Positions 25,289 through 34,054 of a DNA stretch of 64,000 nt are shown piece by piece. The stretch spans positions 620,001 through 684,000 of the forward strand of contig NZ_JADQDN010000001.1 in the NCBI RefSeq assembly GCF_015694425.1. Direction: 5' to 3'. Position 1 is the stretch's first letter; every line of letters starts with the position of its first letter. The translations under genes were made by a program, and so were the position numbers. The notes beneath the pieces were generated by a model that worked only from the letters and a program-made list of their open reading frames with translations, was not told the DNA's origin and made no database searches. This stretch comes from Microvirga terrestris. Lineage in GTDB: Bacteria > Pseudomonadota > Alphaproteobacteria > Rhizobiales > Beijerinckiaceae.

Positions 25289-26437
25289 ATGGTCCTGACC
25301 AATCAAGACATGGTCGAGCTGGTGGCCTTCCGGCGCAAGCTCCACAGCATGCCGGAACTGTCCAGACAGGAGGAGCAGACGGCCCGTGAGGTTCAGGCTT
25401 TTCTCAAGGCGACACATCCCGACTGGACCCTCGCTGACCTTGGCGGCCATGGCGTTGCTGCCGTCTACGAGGGGCGGGAACAAGGGCCGACCGTGATGGT
25501 GCGTGCCGAACTCGATGGTCTGCCGATCCAGGAAATTTCCGATGCGCCTCATCGCTCGGCTACGCCGGGCAAAGGTCATCTGTGCGGGCATGACGGCCAC
25601 ATGGCGATTCTTGCGGCATTGGCGCGGGAGCTCGGCCGGCAGCGACCGCAACGGGGTCGTGTCATCCTGATGTTCCAGCCGGCGGAGGAGGATGGTTCTG
25701 GTGCGGCAGCCGTCGTGGCCGATCCGCGCTTCCGCCACATCGCGCCGGACTTTGCCTTCGCTCTGCACAATGTGCCGGGCCTACCCTTCGGCCAAGTGGC
25801 GCTCACGGAGGGGCCGGTCAACTGCGCCTCGCGGGGCATGCGAATCGTGCTCACGGGAAAGACTGCCCATGCCTCCATGCCTGAGACCGGCCTCTCGCCC
25901 GTGAAAGTTGTTGCGCAGCTGATGCCGCAGCTTACGGCCCTCGGCAGGGGAGGGCCAATGGAGGAAGGCTTCTCAATGGTTACGGTGACACATGCTAGGA
26001 TCGGCGAGCCGGCCTTCGGCGTTGCCCCATCTCATGGGGAGATCTGGGCCACTTTGCGAACGCTTACCGATTTAGGAATGGAGGAACTCTGCGCAAGCGC
26101 CGAGCAATTGGTGTTGACCGCCGCCCGTGAACAGGGGCTGAGTGTGGAGATTTGCTATGACGACATCTTCCACCATTGCGAGAATGCCCCGGAAGCAGTC
26201 GCGCATCTGCGCACTGCACTGGAAGCCGAGGGCGTGCCTTATGACCGGGGCGATCTGCCGATCCGGGCCTCTGAAGATTTCGGCCGTTTCGGCCAGAAGG
26301 CGCCTGCGGCCATGTTCTTCCTTGGTGCCGGCGAGAAGCATCCCAGCTTGCACAATCCGGATTACGATTTTCCTGATGACCTGATCCCTATTGGGGGGCG
26401 CGTGTTCATGCGGACGATACGCAATCTGCTCGGATAA
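25289..26437 (+). CDS. M20 family amidohydrolase (hippurate/N-acyl amino acid hydrolase type)
   Basis: A 382-residue zinc-dependent M20D enzyme, which cleaves N-acyl amino acids or related amides. Metal and catalytic motifs are HLCGHDGHM (97-105), QPAEEDGSG, LHNVPGLPFGQ and a late HNPDYDFPD histidine; the lid domain includes TGKTAHASMPETG. The start ATG 25289 follows an excellent ribosome site, GGAGGTGAT. It points away from the epimerase gene and converges on the mannonate dehydratase gene 15 bp downstream. It could complement the peptide loci to the left, but it is not in their operons. Confidence 0.9.
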   Translation: MVLTNQDMVELVAFRRKLHSMPELSRQEEQTAREVQAFLKATHPDWTLADLGGHGVAAVYEGREQGPTVMVRAELDGLPIQEISDAPHRSATPGKGHLCGHDGHMAILAALARELGRQRPQRGRVILMFQPAEEDGSGAAAVVADPRFRHIAPDFAFALHNVPGLPFGQVALTEGPVNCASRGMRIVLTGKTAHASMPETGLSPVKVVAQLMPQLTALGRGGPMEEGFSMVTVTHARIGEPAFGVAPSHGEIWATLRTLTDLGMEELCASAEQLVLTAAREQGLSVEICYDDIFHHCENAPEAVAHLRTALEAEGVPYDRGDLPIRASEDFGRFGQKAPAAMFFLGAGEKHPSLHNPDYDFPDDLIPIGGRVFMRTIRNLLG

Positions 26438-26452
26438 GGCTTCCCTCAATCC

Positions 26453-27649
26453 TCAAAGCGGCAAGTTGCGCAGGGCTGAGACGGCTGTCATCACGCCGCG
26501 AAGTTCGGCAAGGCCGCGCAAGCGGCCAATGGCGGGATAGCCCGGGTGGGTCGGCTTGCCCACATCGTCCAGAAGCTCGTGGCCATGGTCGGGGCGCATG
26601 GGTATGCGCCAGTGCGCGTCTCCGGCATCCTTGCGGCGCTTCTGCTCTTCCAGCAGAATCGTGACCAGAGCCACCATGTCGGTATCGCCGCCGAGGTGAT
26701 CCGCCTCCATGAAGGAGCCATCCGGCTCCTTGGCCACATTGCGCAGGTGGGCGAACCAGATGCGGTTCGCGAACCGCTTGGCGATCGCCGGAATATCGTT
26801 GACAGGATTAGCCCCGAGGGAGCCGCTGCAGAGGGTAAGGCCATTTGCAGGCGAGTCGACTGCCCCAAGGATGAACGCGATGTCATCCGCATTGGACACG
26901 ATGCGGGGGAGGCCCATGAGCGGGCGCGGCGGATCATCGGGATGGATGCACATGCGGATGCCGACTTCCTCCGCCGTCGGGATCACCTCACGCAGGAAGC
27001 GGGCGAGGTTCTCGCGCAACGCCGTGGCATTGATGTCTCGATAGCGGTCGAGCATGACGCGGAGACCCGGAATATCGTAGCGATCGTAGGCGCCTGGCAG
27101 TCCAGCCATGATGTTCGACAGAAGTTGGCGCCGGTCCGCTTCCGACGAACGATCGTACCACTCCCGTGCCCTTTTCAGCACTTCAGGCAAATGGTCCGCC
27201 TCTGCACCCGGTCGCTGCAGCATGAGGCAGTCGAAGGCGGCGAATTCATGCGCGTTGAAGCGCAGAGCCGTGCCGCCGCCGGGAAGAGGGTAGGCGAGTT
27301 CGGTACGGGTCCAGTCCACGACCGGCATGAAGTTGTAGCAGATCGTGGTGATGCCGCACTGGGCCAGATTGCGCAGCGACTGCCTGTAGTTGTCGAATAA
27401 AGGTATCAGGTCGCCTTCGCCGATTTTGATGCTCTCATGGATCGGCAGGCTCTCAACCACGCTCCAGCGCAGGCCGAGTGAGGGATCGGCGGCGATGAGC
27501 GCCTTGCGCTTTTCGATTTCCTCGATGCTCCAGACGACTCCGTATGGAATGTGGTGCAATGCCGTCACGATCCCCATCGCGCCGGTCTGGCAGACATGGG
27601 ACAGCTTGATGACGTCTTCAGGGCCGAACCAGCGCCAAGCTTGTTCCAT
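26453..27649 (-). CDS. uxuA: Mannonate dehydratase
   Basis: A 398-residue enzyme that dehydrates D-mannonate to 2-keto-3-deoxygluconate, the last uronate-specific step of this cluster. It begins MEQAWRWFGPEDVIKLSHV, the conserved UxuA N-terminus; later motifs are CYNFMPVVDWTRTEL, RMCIHPDDPPRPLMGLPR and WFAHLRNV, which carry the expected metal-binding Cys/His residues. Length is typical. It lies directly downstream of the FCD-type regulator gene on the same strand (44-bp gap), so regulator and dehydratase are probably co-transcribed away from glucuronate isomerase. Confidence 0.95.
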   Translation of the reverse strand: MEQAWRWFGPEDVIKLSHVCQTGAMGIVTALHHIPYGVVWSIEEIEKRKALIAADPSLGLRWSVVESLPIHESIKIGEGDLIPLFDNYRQSLRNLAQCGITTICYNFMPVVDWTRTELAYPLPGGGTALRFNAHEFAAFDCLMLQRPGAEADHLPEVLKRAREWYDRSSEADRRQLLSNIMAGLPGAYDRYDIPGLRVMLDRYRDINATALRENLARFLREVIPTAEEVGIRMCIHPDDPPRPLMGLPRIVSNADDIAFILGAVDSPANGLTLCSGSLGANPVNDIPAIAKRFANRIWFAHLRNVAKEPDGSFMEADHLGGDTDMVALVTILLEEQKRRKDAGDAHWRIPMRPDHGHELLDDVGKPTHPGYPAIGRLRGLAELRGVMTAVSALRNLPL

Positions 27650-27693
27650 GGGTTTGCCTCTTCAGATTTGAGCCAATTGTAAATTCGTGGGTC

Positions 27694-28422
27694 TCACGCG
27701 CTGAGCGCCTCTGCGACAGCATCGTGTTCCGGTTCGAATAGGTCAGGATATTGTGCAGCCAGTTCCGGCAGCGAGCGTAGAATTTCGCTCAAATGCTGAT
27801 GCATAGCCTTTTCCGCCGCGACAGGATCGGAAGCCTTTATGGCGTCGACGATCAACGCGTGCTGCGCCACGATGGTATGGCGCGGCGTGGCTTGCTTCAC
27901 GTCCAGGTATCTCACCCTGTCCATCTGAGGCTTCACATCCTCGATCATGCGCCAAGCTGCCGGCCGGCCGGCAGCTTCTGCCAGGAGGCGATGAAACTCC
28001 TCATCGAGGGCCATGAAGTCCTCCGACGAGGTGGCGCGCTGGGCCCGGCGCTGTCGCGCCAGGCTGGCATTCAATTCGGCGAGGAGTATCGGCGTAGACC
28101 TGAGAGCGGCTTCGCGTACGACTGCACATTCGACAGCCAGGCGGATGAAACGGGCATCCTCAACCGCAGCCCGTGAGATTTTGACCACCTGGGTGCCGCG
28201 CTGGGGCAGAACCCGCACAAGCCCTGCTTCGCTCAGCTTGATCAGGGCCTCGCGCACGGGTGAGCGACTGACACCGAATCGCTGCGCAAGATCTTGCTCT
28301 GACAGCATTTCGCCAGGCGAAATCTGCATGCTGACAATGGCTTGGCGCAAGGCGCGCGTGACCTGCCGAGCCATGGGCTCGCGGCTGAGATCGAGCTTTG
28401 CAAGAGGGCTTCTCTCATTCAT
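27694..28422 (-). CDS. GntR/FCD-family regulator of hexuronate genes
   Basis: A 242-residue FadR-subfamily repressor-type protein. The winged helix contains GEMLSEQDLAQRFGVSRSPVREAL and the FCD domain carries ALDEEFHRLLAEAAGRPAAW and two later histidines (AQHALIVDAI, AMHQHLSEIL) typical of the metal/ligand pocket. ATG 28422 is preferred to a GTG three codons earlier. It faces glucuronate isomerase across 123 bp and is followed by uxuA, so control by a hexuronate or mannonate/fructuronate ligand, as in ExuR/UxuR systems, is likely but inferred. Confidence 0.88.
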   Translation of the reverse strand: MNERSPLAKLDLSREPMARQVTRALRQAIVSMQISPGEMLSEQDLAQRFGVSRSPVREALIKLSEAGLVRVLPQRGTQVVKISRAAVEDARFIRLAVECAVVREAALRSTPILLAELNASLARQRRAQRATSSEDFMALDEEFHRLLAEAAGRPAAWRMIEDVKPQMDRVRYLDVKQATPRHTIVAQHALIVDAIKASDPVAAEKAMHQHLSEILRSLPELAAQYPDLFEPEHDAVAEALSA

Positions 28423-28438
28423 AAGTGACACACTACCA

Positions 28439-28451
28439 TACTAGTAGACCA
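28439..28451. promoter_or_regulatory. Candidate operator in uxu regulator / uxaC divergent gap
   Basis: TACTAGTA (28439-28446) is an 8-bp perfect palindrome, and the overlapping TAGTAGACCA (28442-28451) resembles the TGGT-AT-ACCA layout of ExuR/UxuR-type GntR operators in its right half only. Position between the divergent genes supports it; the match is partial. Confidence 0.3.
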
Positions 28452-28545
28452 TTGCAAACGGTTCTGGATCGTCTTATGGTCTCCCGCAATGAGGCGCTCG
28501 GAAGTCGTCGCAAACGGCTTGCCTGACGCGCCAAGGGAGAACGCT

Positions 28546-29949
28546 ATGCTGATCCATTCGGACCGGCTTTTTCCGGTAGAGCCCGCTGCACGAGAGGTGG
28601 CGCGCAGGCTCTATGCGGAGATCAAGGACCTGCCTATCATCTCCCCGCATGGGCATACGGATCCGCGCTGGTACGCGGAGAATGAGCCTTTCCCCGATCC
28701 TGCGACGTTGTTCGTTGTCCCGGACCATTACATCTTCCGCATGCTCTATAGCCAAGGCGTGCGTCTTGAAGATCTTGGAATTCCGGTGAAGGATGGAGGT
28801 GCTGTCGAGCGCGATCCACGTGCGATCTGGCGCCGCTTCGCTGCTCACTACCATCTCTTTCGCGGCACGCCGACGCGCGCCTGGCTCAATCATACTTTCT
28901 CGACGCTCTTCGGCTTCACGGAGCGCCTCTCGTCTGCGAACGCAGATGCTTACTATGACCGGATCAATGAGGCCCTGCGCACGCCGGAGTTTCTGCCGCG
29001 CGCGCTCTTCGAGCGGTTCAGGATCGAGGCAATAGCCACGACGGAGAGCCCTCTCGATCCCTTGAAGCATCACGAGACCATCCGGCAGTCCGGTTGGAAG
29101 GGCAGGGTGGTCACGGCCTATCGGCCCGATCCGGTCGTTGACCCCGAGTTCGAGGGTTTCCGGCAGAACCTTGCCCGCTTCGGTGAGATCACGGGGAGCG
29201 ACACCTTCTCTTGGAACGGGTACCTTGAGGCACATCGCAGACGGCGGGCGTTCTTCCGGGAATATGGTGCGACCTCCACCGACCACGGCCACCCTACGGC
29301 TCGGACGGCTAATCTCTCCCAAGGGGATGCGGAGGCCTTGTTCCGACGCGTTTCAACCGAGAGCGTGAGTCCTGAGGATGCGGAGCTGTTCCGCGCCCAC
29401 ATGCTCACCGAGATGGCGGCCATGAGCGTGGAAGACGGCATGGTCCTGCAGATCCATCCCGGTTCCTTCCGTAATCACAATGAGTTGCTGTTCCGTCGCT
29501 TCGGCCGCGACATGGGCGCCGATATTCCTTCGCAGACGGATTACGTGCACGCTCTCAAACCGCTTCTCGACCGTTTCGGCAACGAGCCGAACCTGACAAT
29601 CATTGTCTTCACGCTCGATGAGACGAGCTATTCCCGCGAATTGGCCCCCCTCGCCGGGCATTATCCGGCCCTGAAGCTCGGCCCAGCTTGGTGGTTCTTC
29701 GATGCTCCTGAGGGGATGCGCCGCTTCCGTGAGCTTACGACGGAAACGGCAGGCTTCTACAACACGGTCGGCTTCAACGACGACACGCGGGCCTATCTCT
29801 CCATTCCGGCCCGGCACGATGTCGCCCGCCGGGTCGACTGCGCCTATCTCGCCAATCTCGTGTTGACGCACCGCCTCGAAGAGGATGAGGCGCATGAGAT
29901 GGCCTACGATCTCGCCTATCGCCTCGCCAAAGAGGCCTACAAGCTGTGA
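28546..29949 (+). CDS. uxaC: Glucuronate isomerase
   Basis: A 467-residue uronate isomerase converting D-glucuronate to D-fructuronate (and galacturonate to tagaturonate). The active-site motif LPIISPHGHTDPRWYAEN lies near the N-terminus, and the amidohydrolase-like barrel continues with HHLFRGTP-type and EHHETIRQSGW-type segments and a late VGFNDDTRAYLSIPARHDVARR loop. ATG 28546 follows AAGGGAGA and gives the family's normal length; the frame is open 57 bp further upstream without a better site. It is the first gene of the rightward uronate operon. Confidence 0.95.
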   Translation: MLIHSDRLFPVEPAAREVARRLYAEIKDLPIISPHGHTDPRWYAENEPFPDPATLFVVPDHYIFRMLYSQGVRLEDLGIPVKDGGAVERDPRAIWRRFAAHYHLFRGTPTRAWLNHTFSTLFGFTERLSSANADAYYDRINEALRTPEFLPRALFERFRIEAIATTESPLDPLKHHETIRQSGWKGRVVTAYRPDPVVDPEFEGFRQNLARFGEITGSDTFSWNGYLEAHRRRRAFFREYGATSTDHGHPTARTANLSQGDAEALFRRVSTESVSPEDAELFRAHMLTEMAAMSVEDGMVLQIHPGSFRNHNELLFRRFGRDMGADIPSQTDYVHALKPLLDRFGNEPNLTIIVFTLDETSYSRELAPLAGHYPALKLGPAWWFFDAPEGMRRFRELTTETAGFYNTVGFNDDTRAYLSIPARHDVARRVDCAYLANLVLTHRLEEDEAHEMAYDLAYRLAKEAYKL

Positions 29950-29998
29950 TACGGGACATGGCGAAAAGAGCCATGTCGCACAGAACGGGAGGAAGAAC

Positions 29999-31186
29999 AT
30001 GACGAACCTGATTACCAGGCGGACTTTCGTCGGCAGTGTCGCCGGCGCCGCGGGCGTTGCTGCTCTCGGTGGCACGAGCTTTGCTCAGGCCAATCTGCCG
30101 ACGAGCCCTGTGACTCTCAACATCATCGATGTCGCCGGCAATCTCGCGCTGACGCAGAAAGCCATCGAGAACTACCGCAAGGCAAAGCCGAATCTCGTCT
30201 CGCGCATCAGCTTCACCAAGGCCACTGCGCCGGAACTCGCAGGCAAGATCAAGGCGCAGCAGGATGCAGGCCGCGTCGATATCGACCTCGTGCTCACAGG
30301 CACCGATGCGCTCTCCGCCGGTATCGAGCAGAAGCTCTGGGTGGATCTGATCCCGGGCCATGCCAACGCTCTGCCCACGCTCGATGACATCTATCTGCCG
30401 GCTGCCGCGAAGATGCAGGGGCTGGCCAAGGGGCAGGGCGTTGTCGTAACCTATTATCCCTCCGGTCCGCTGCTCGAGTACATGCCGGACAAGGTCAAGA
30501 CCGTGCCAACCACGGCCGAGGAACTGCTGGCCTATACCAAGGCCAATCCGGGGCGCTTCATCTATGCGCGCCCTGCAAATTCCGGCCCGGGCCGCACCTT
30601 CATCATGGGCCTTCCTTATATCCTGGGCGACAGCAACCCGCAGGATCCCGCCAAGGGCTGGGACAAGACCTGGGCCTATCTGAAGGAACTGGGGCAGAAC
30701 ATCGAGTACTACCCATCCGGCACCGGTGCGGTGATGAAGGAACTGGGCGAAGGCTCCCGCGACATGACCGTGTCGACCACCGGCTGGGACATCAATCCGC
30801 GCGTCCTCGGCGTCGTGCCGAAGGAGGCCAAGGTGGCGGCGCTCAAGGGCTTCCACTGGGTGGCGGACGCACACTACATGTGCGTGCCCAAGGGGCTGTC
30901 GAACGAGAAGGTCGCAGTGCTACTCGATCTCATGAACTTCCTGCTCACCAAGGAGCAGCAGGCCTATACCTACGATGAGGGCTACTTCTATCCGGGCCCA
31001 GCCGTGAAGGGCGTGACTCTCGACATGGCGCCGCCTGAGAGCCAGGCCGCCATAAAGGAATTCGGCCGTCCCGAATACGAGAAGTGGATCGCCGAGAACC
31101 CGATCGAACTGCCGCTTCAGCCCGAGCAGATGGTCGTCGCCTTCCGCATGTGGGACGAGCAGGTCGCCGGCGGCAAGCGCAAGTAA
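29999..31186 (+). CDS. ABC transporter substrate-binding protein with Tat signal (hexuronate cluster)
   Basis: A 395-residue extracellular binding protein. The N-terminus MTNLITRRTFVGSVAGAAGV is a twin-arginine export signal (RRTFV), with likely cleavage near TSFAQA. The mature part is of the iron/putrescine/sugar SBP type, with TYYPSGPLLEYMPDKVKTVPT and STTGWDINPRVLG. ATG 29999 is preceded by GGGAGGAAG. It is 49 bp after uxaC and leads an ATPase and two permeases. The ligand is probably glucuronate or an oligouronide given the neighbours, although the protein family does not itself define this. Confidence 0.88.
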   Translation: MTNLITRRTFVGSVAGAAGVAALGGTSFAQANLPTSPVTLNIIDVAGNLALTQKAIENYRKAKPNLVSRISFTKATAPELAGKIKAQQDAGRVDIDLVLTGTDALSAGIEQKLWVDLIPGHANALPTLDDIYLPAAAKMQGLAKGQGVVVTYYPSGPLLEYMPDKVKTVPTTAEELLAYTKANPGRFIYARPANSGPGRTFIMGLPYILGDSNPQDPAKGWDKTWAYLKELGQNIEYYPSGTGAVMKELGEGSRDMTVSTTGWDINPRVLGVVPKEAKVAALKGFHWVADAHYMCVPKGLSNEKVAVLLDLMNFLLTKEQQAYTYDEGYFYPGPAVKGVTLDMAPPESQAAIKEFGRPEYEKWIAENPIELPLQPEQMVVAFRMWDEQVAGGKRK

Positions 31187-31206
31187 ATCGAAAGCAAGGA
31201 CCCGCG

Positions 31207-32292
31207 ATGACCATAGCCCTTTCACAATTCGACGAAGTCCGGCTCGATCGTGTGAGCCGCGATTTCGGGGCACTCAATGCCTTGCGCGACGTCTCCCTCA
31301 CCATCCGTCGTGGCGAGTTCATCGCCCTGCTCGGCCCTTCGGGCTGCGGGAAGTCGACGACATTGAACTGCATCGCGGGTCTTCTTCCTGTAACCGGTGG
31401 AGCGATCTGGCTCGACAAGAACCGGGTCGACACCCTGCGCCCCGAGGAGCGCGGGTTCGGCATGGTGTTCCAGAACTATGCGCTCTTTCCCCACCTCAAC
31501 GTGCGTCAGAACATCGGCTTCGGCCTGAAGATGCGCGGCCGGCCGAAGGCTGAGATCGACCGCAAGGTCGACGAGGCCTTGAACCTCGTCCGCCTTCAGG
31601 GGCAGGAGAACAAGCTGCCTGGCCAGCTCTCGGGTGGCCAGCAGCAGCGCGTGGCGATTGCTCGCGCCATCGTCATCGAGCCGCCCCTGGTGCTGATGGA
31701 CGAGCCGCTGTCCAACCTCGATGCCAAGCTGCGTATCGAAATGCGGGCAGAGATCCGGCGCATTCACAACGAGCTTGGGGCCACCACCATTTACGTGACC
31801 CACGATCAGGACGAAGCCCTGTCCCTCGCCGACAGGATCGTCGTGCTGCGTGACGGCGTGGTGCGCCAGGTCGGGGCACCGAAGGAGCTCTATGAGACAC
31901 CGGCCCACTTTGACGTGGCCGACTTCATGGGCTTTCGCAACAAGCTGAAAGGCAAGGTTGTCGCCATTGAAGGCGACCGTACCATCCTCGATGTTGAGGG
32001 TGCCCGGATCAGCGGCGTCGCCCGTGAACGGGTTTCCGTTGGTTCGACAGGCTATGCCGCCATCCGGTCTGACGATCTTGAGGTCGGCGAGGCCGGGCCG
32101 AACGCCATCGCCGCTACCGTCGACACCATCGAGTACCGTGGCCGCGAGTTCGTCGGGACCGCCCATTCCGCTGGCGGGCTTGATTTTGTGTTCCGTTCTC
32201 ATGTGTCGGTGGAGCCGGGGTCCCGGATTCATCTTCGGACAGAGGACAAACGCATTCTCGTCTTCGCCGAGCCGGTTCAAGGGAGACAGTGA
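31207..32292 (+). CDS. ABC transporter ATP-binding protein (CUT1/spermidine-like)
   Basis: A 361-residue ATPase. Walker A GPSGCGKS, signature LSGGQQQR, Walker [15 protein letters not shown] and the switch histidine in [10 protein letters not shown] are intact. A C-terminal TOBE-like domain (about 240-361) matches transporters of the MalK/PotA type. It begins 20 bp after the binding-protein gene and its TGA overlaps the first permease start as TGATG. Confidence 0.92.
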   Translation: MTIALSQFDEVRLDRVSRDFGALNALRDVSLTIRRGEFIALLGPSGCGKSTTLNCIAGLLPVTGGAIWLDKNRVDTLRPEERGFGMVFQNYALFPHLNVRQNIGFGLKMRGRPKAEIDRKVDEALNLVRLQGQENKLPGQLSGGQQQRVAIARAIVIEPPLVLMDEPLSNLDAKLRIEMRAEIRRIHNELGATTIYVTHDQDEALSLADRIVVLRDGVVRQVGAPKELYETPAHFDVADFMGFRNKLKGKVVAIEGDRTILDVEGARISGVARERVSVGSTGYAAIRSDDLEVGEAGPNAIAATVDTIEYRGREFVGTAHSAGGLDFVFRSHVSVEPGSRIHLRTEDKRILVFAEPVQGRQ

Positions 32293-33203
32293 TGGACGCC
32301 GTTGCTCACGCATCTGCCGTCGAACAAGGGCCGAACTTGCGCCAGCGCCTGGCGGCTCGCGGTTTCGACGCGGTGACCCTCCTGGTCGTTCCTGCCGCCA
32401 TCTTCAGCCTGCTGCTGTTCGTCTATCCCTTTGCCTTTGGTTTCGTCCTTTCCTTTGAGCCGAAAGCGGGAGGCGACTGGCTCGCCAATTACCGGCGCTT
32501 CTTTTCGGATCCGTTTCTCTATGAGACAATTGCCAATACCCTCTGGCTTGCGATCCCCGTCACGCTCGTCAACCTGCTCCTGGCCGTCCCGATTGCCTTC
32601 CGGGTCCGTCTCATGCGCAATCAGCGCCTGCTGACGACGATCCTCGTTCTGCCGATCACCCTCGGCACGGTGCTCGTAGCCGAAGGTCTGCTGAACTATC
32701 TTGGCCCTCAGGGTTGGTTCAATCGCACCCTGATGACATTTGGTCTGATCTCACAGCCGCTGAAGCTGGTTCACAATTACTGGGGTGTCTTCGCATCACT
32801 TGTGATCACGGGCTTCCCATTCACCTTCCTCCTCACCCTGTCCTATGTGACCGGTATCGATCCCGCACTGGAGCAAGCGGCTGCAACTCTTGGGGCCAGC
32901 GCGTGGCAACGGTTCCGCCATGTCTACCTGCCGCTGCTGATGCCCGGCCTTGCCATCACCTTCTGTCTTTCCTTCGTGCAGGCGTTCTCGGTCTTTCCCT
33001 CGGCGGTGCTGCTCGGTGAACCGGCGGGCTCGACCCGCGTCATCTCCATCGCGGCCGCACAGGCGGCTTTCGAGGAATATGATTATTCCATGGGCTCTGC
33101 GATTGCGATGATCATGGGCTTAGTCCAGCTCGGCATCGTCGTTGCGGTGCTCGCCTCGCGCGGGCTGTTCTACCGCGGTCCTGCCTCCGGCGCGAAAGGG
33201 TAA
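32292..33203 (+). CDS. ABC transporter permease, first subunit (hexuronate cluster)
   Basis: A 303-residue membrane protein with about six helices, the first around FDAVTLLVVPAAIFSLLLFV. The EAA loop reads EQAAATLGASAWQRFRHVYLPLLMPG, the contact site for the ATPase. ATG 32292 is coupled to the upstream stop; a GTG one codon earlier is equally possible. The family is the 2-aminoethylphosphonate/putrescine-like binding-protein-dependent transport type. Confidence 0.9.
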   Translation: MDAVAHASAVEQGPNLRQRLAARGFDAVTLLVVPAAIFSLLLFVYPFAFGFVLSFEPKAGGDWLANYRRFFSDPFLYETIANTLWLAIPVTLVNLLLAVPIAFRVRLMRNQRLLTTILVLPITLGTVLVAEGLLNYLGPQGWFNRTLMTFGLISQPLKLVHNYWGVFASLVITGFPFTFLLTLSYVTGIDPALEQAAATLGASAWQRFRHVYLPLLMPGLAITFCLSFVQAFSVFPSAVLLGEPAGSTRVISIAAAQAAFEEYDYSMGSAIAMIMGLVQLGIVVAVLASRGLFYRGPASGAKG

Positions 33204-33207
33204 GCCG

Positions 33208-34047
33208 ATGATCCGCGACACCACCCTTGGAGCCAGGCTCTGGGCCGCAGCCGTCTGGACTACGGTCGGATTCTTCGTCATCAACCTCATCGCCATGATC
33301 GCCACCGTGGTGACGAGCTCTTTTGCCACCCGCTGGCTCGGTACGTGGCTGCCGGCCGGCTGGACCACCCGCTGGTACACCTCCGCCTGGAGTGAGTTTC
33401 AGCTCTGGGATGTCCTGATCGTCACCTTCCAGGTGATCGGCGCGGTGGTGGTCATTTCGGGGGTGTTGGGCGTCACCGCCGCCTACGCGCTTGCCCGACG
33501 CGAATTTCGGGGCAAGCGGCTTCTCGTGCTGCTATTCCTGCTGCCGCTGATGATTCCGTCGATGACGTTCGGCATCCCGCTCGCAACGGTGCTCTATCGG
33601 ACCGGTCTTGCGGGCACCTTCTGGGGCGTTGTGGCGGCAAACCTCGTGCCGACCGTGCCTTTCGTCATCCTCGTCATGATCCCGTTCATCGAGCAGATCG
33701 ACCCAAAGGTCGAAGCGGCCGCTCGTGTATTTGGGGCCAACACCTTCAAGCTCTTCCTCTATGTGCTCCTGCCGCTGCTCCTGCCGGGCATCCTGGCGGC
33801 GCTGCTGCTGGTTCTGGTGCGCACCATTGCCATGTTCGAGCTGACCTTCCTCGTGGCAGGCCCGACTAGCCAGACTCTCGTGGTAGCACTCTACTATGCT
33901 GTCTTTGCAGCCGGCGTGCGCGCTGTGCAGTCCATCGATGCCATGGCGGTGATCTACATGGTCACGACCCTGATCTGGCTCATCATAGCCCTGCGCTTCG
34001 TGAATCCGACGCAGATCGTCACCCGTGCAAAGCAGCCGGCGCATTGA
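33208..34047 (+). CDS. ABC transporter permease, second subunit (hexuronate cluster)
   Basis: A 279-residue permease starting MIRDTTLGARLWAAAVWTTV. The EAA-type coupling loop is VEAAARVFGANTFKLFLYVLLPLLLPG. It lies four bases after the first permease stop, and the fructuronate reductase start follows seven bases after its own stop, so transporter and catabolic genes are one operon. Confidence 0.9.
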   Translation: MIRDTTLGARLWAAAVWTTVGFFVINLIAMIATVVTSSFATRWLGTWLPAGWTTRWYTSAWSEFQLWDVLIVTFQVIGAVVVISGVLGVTAAYALARREFRGKRLLVLLFLLPLMIPSMTFGIPLATVLYRTGLAGTFWGVVAANLVPTVPFVILVMIPFIEQIDPKVEAAARVFGANTFKLFLYVLLPLLLPGILAALLLVLVRTIAMFELTFLVAGPTSQTLVVALYYAVFAAGVRAVQSIDAMAVIYMVTTLIWLIIALRFVNPTQIVTRAKQPAH

Positions 34048-34054
34048 GGATCCG

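Noticed and set aside
31222..32313. A 363-codon minus-strand frame opposite the uronate ATPase
   Set aside because: The plus-strand ATPase has all ABC motifs; the antisense frame has none.
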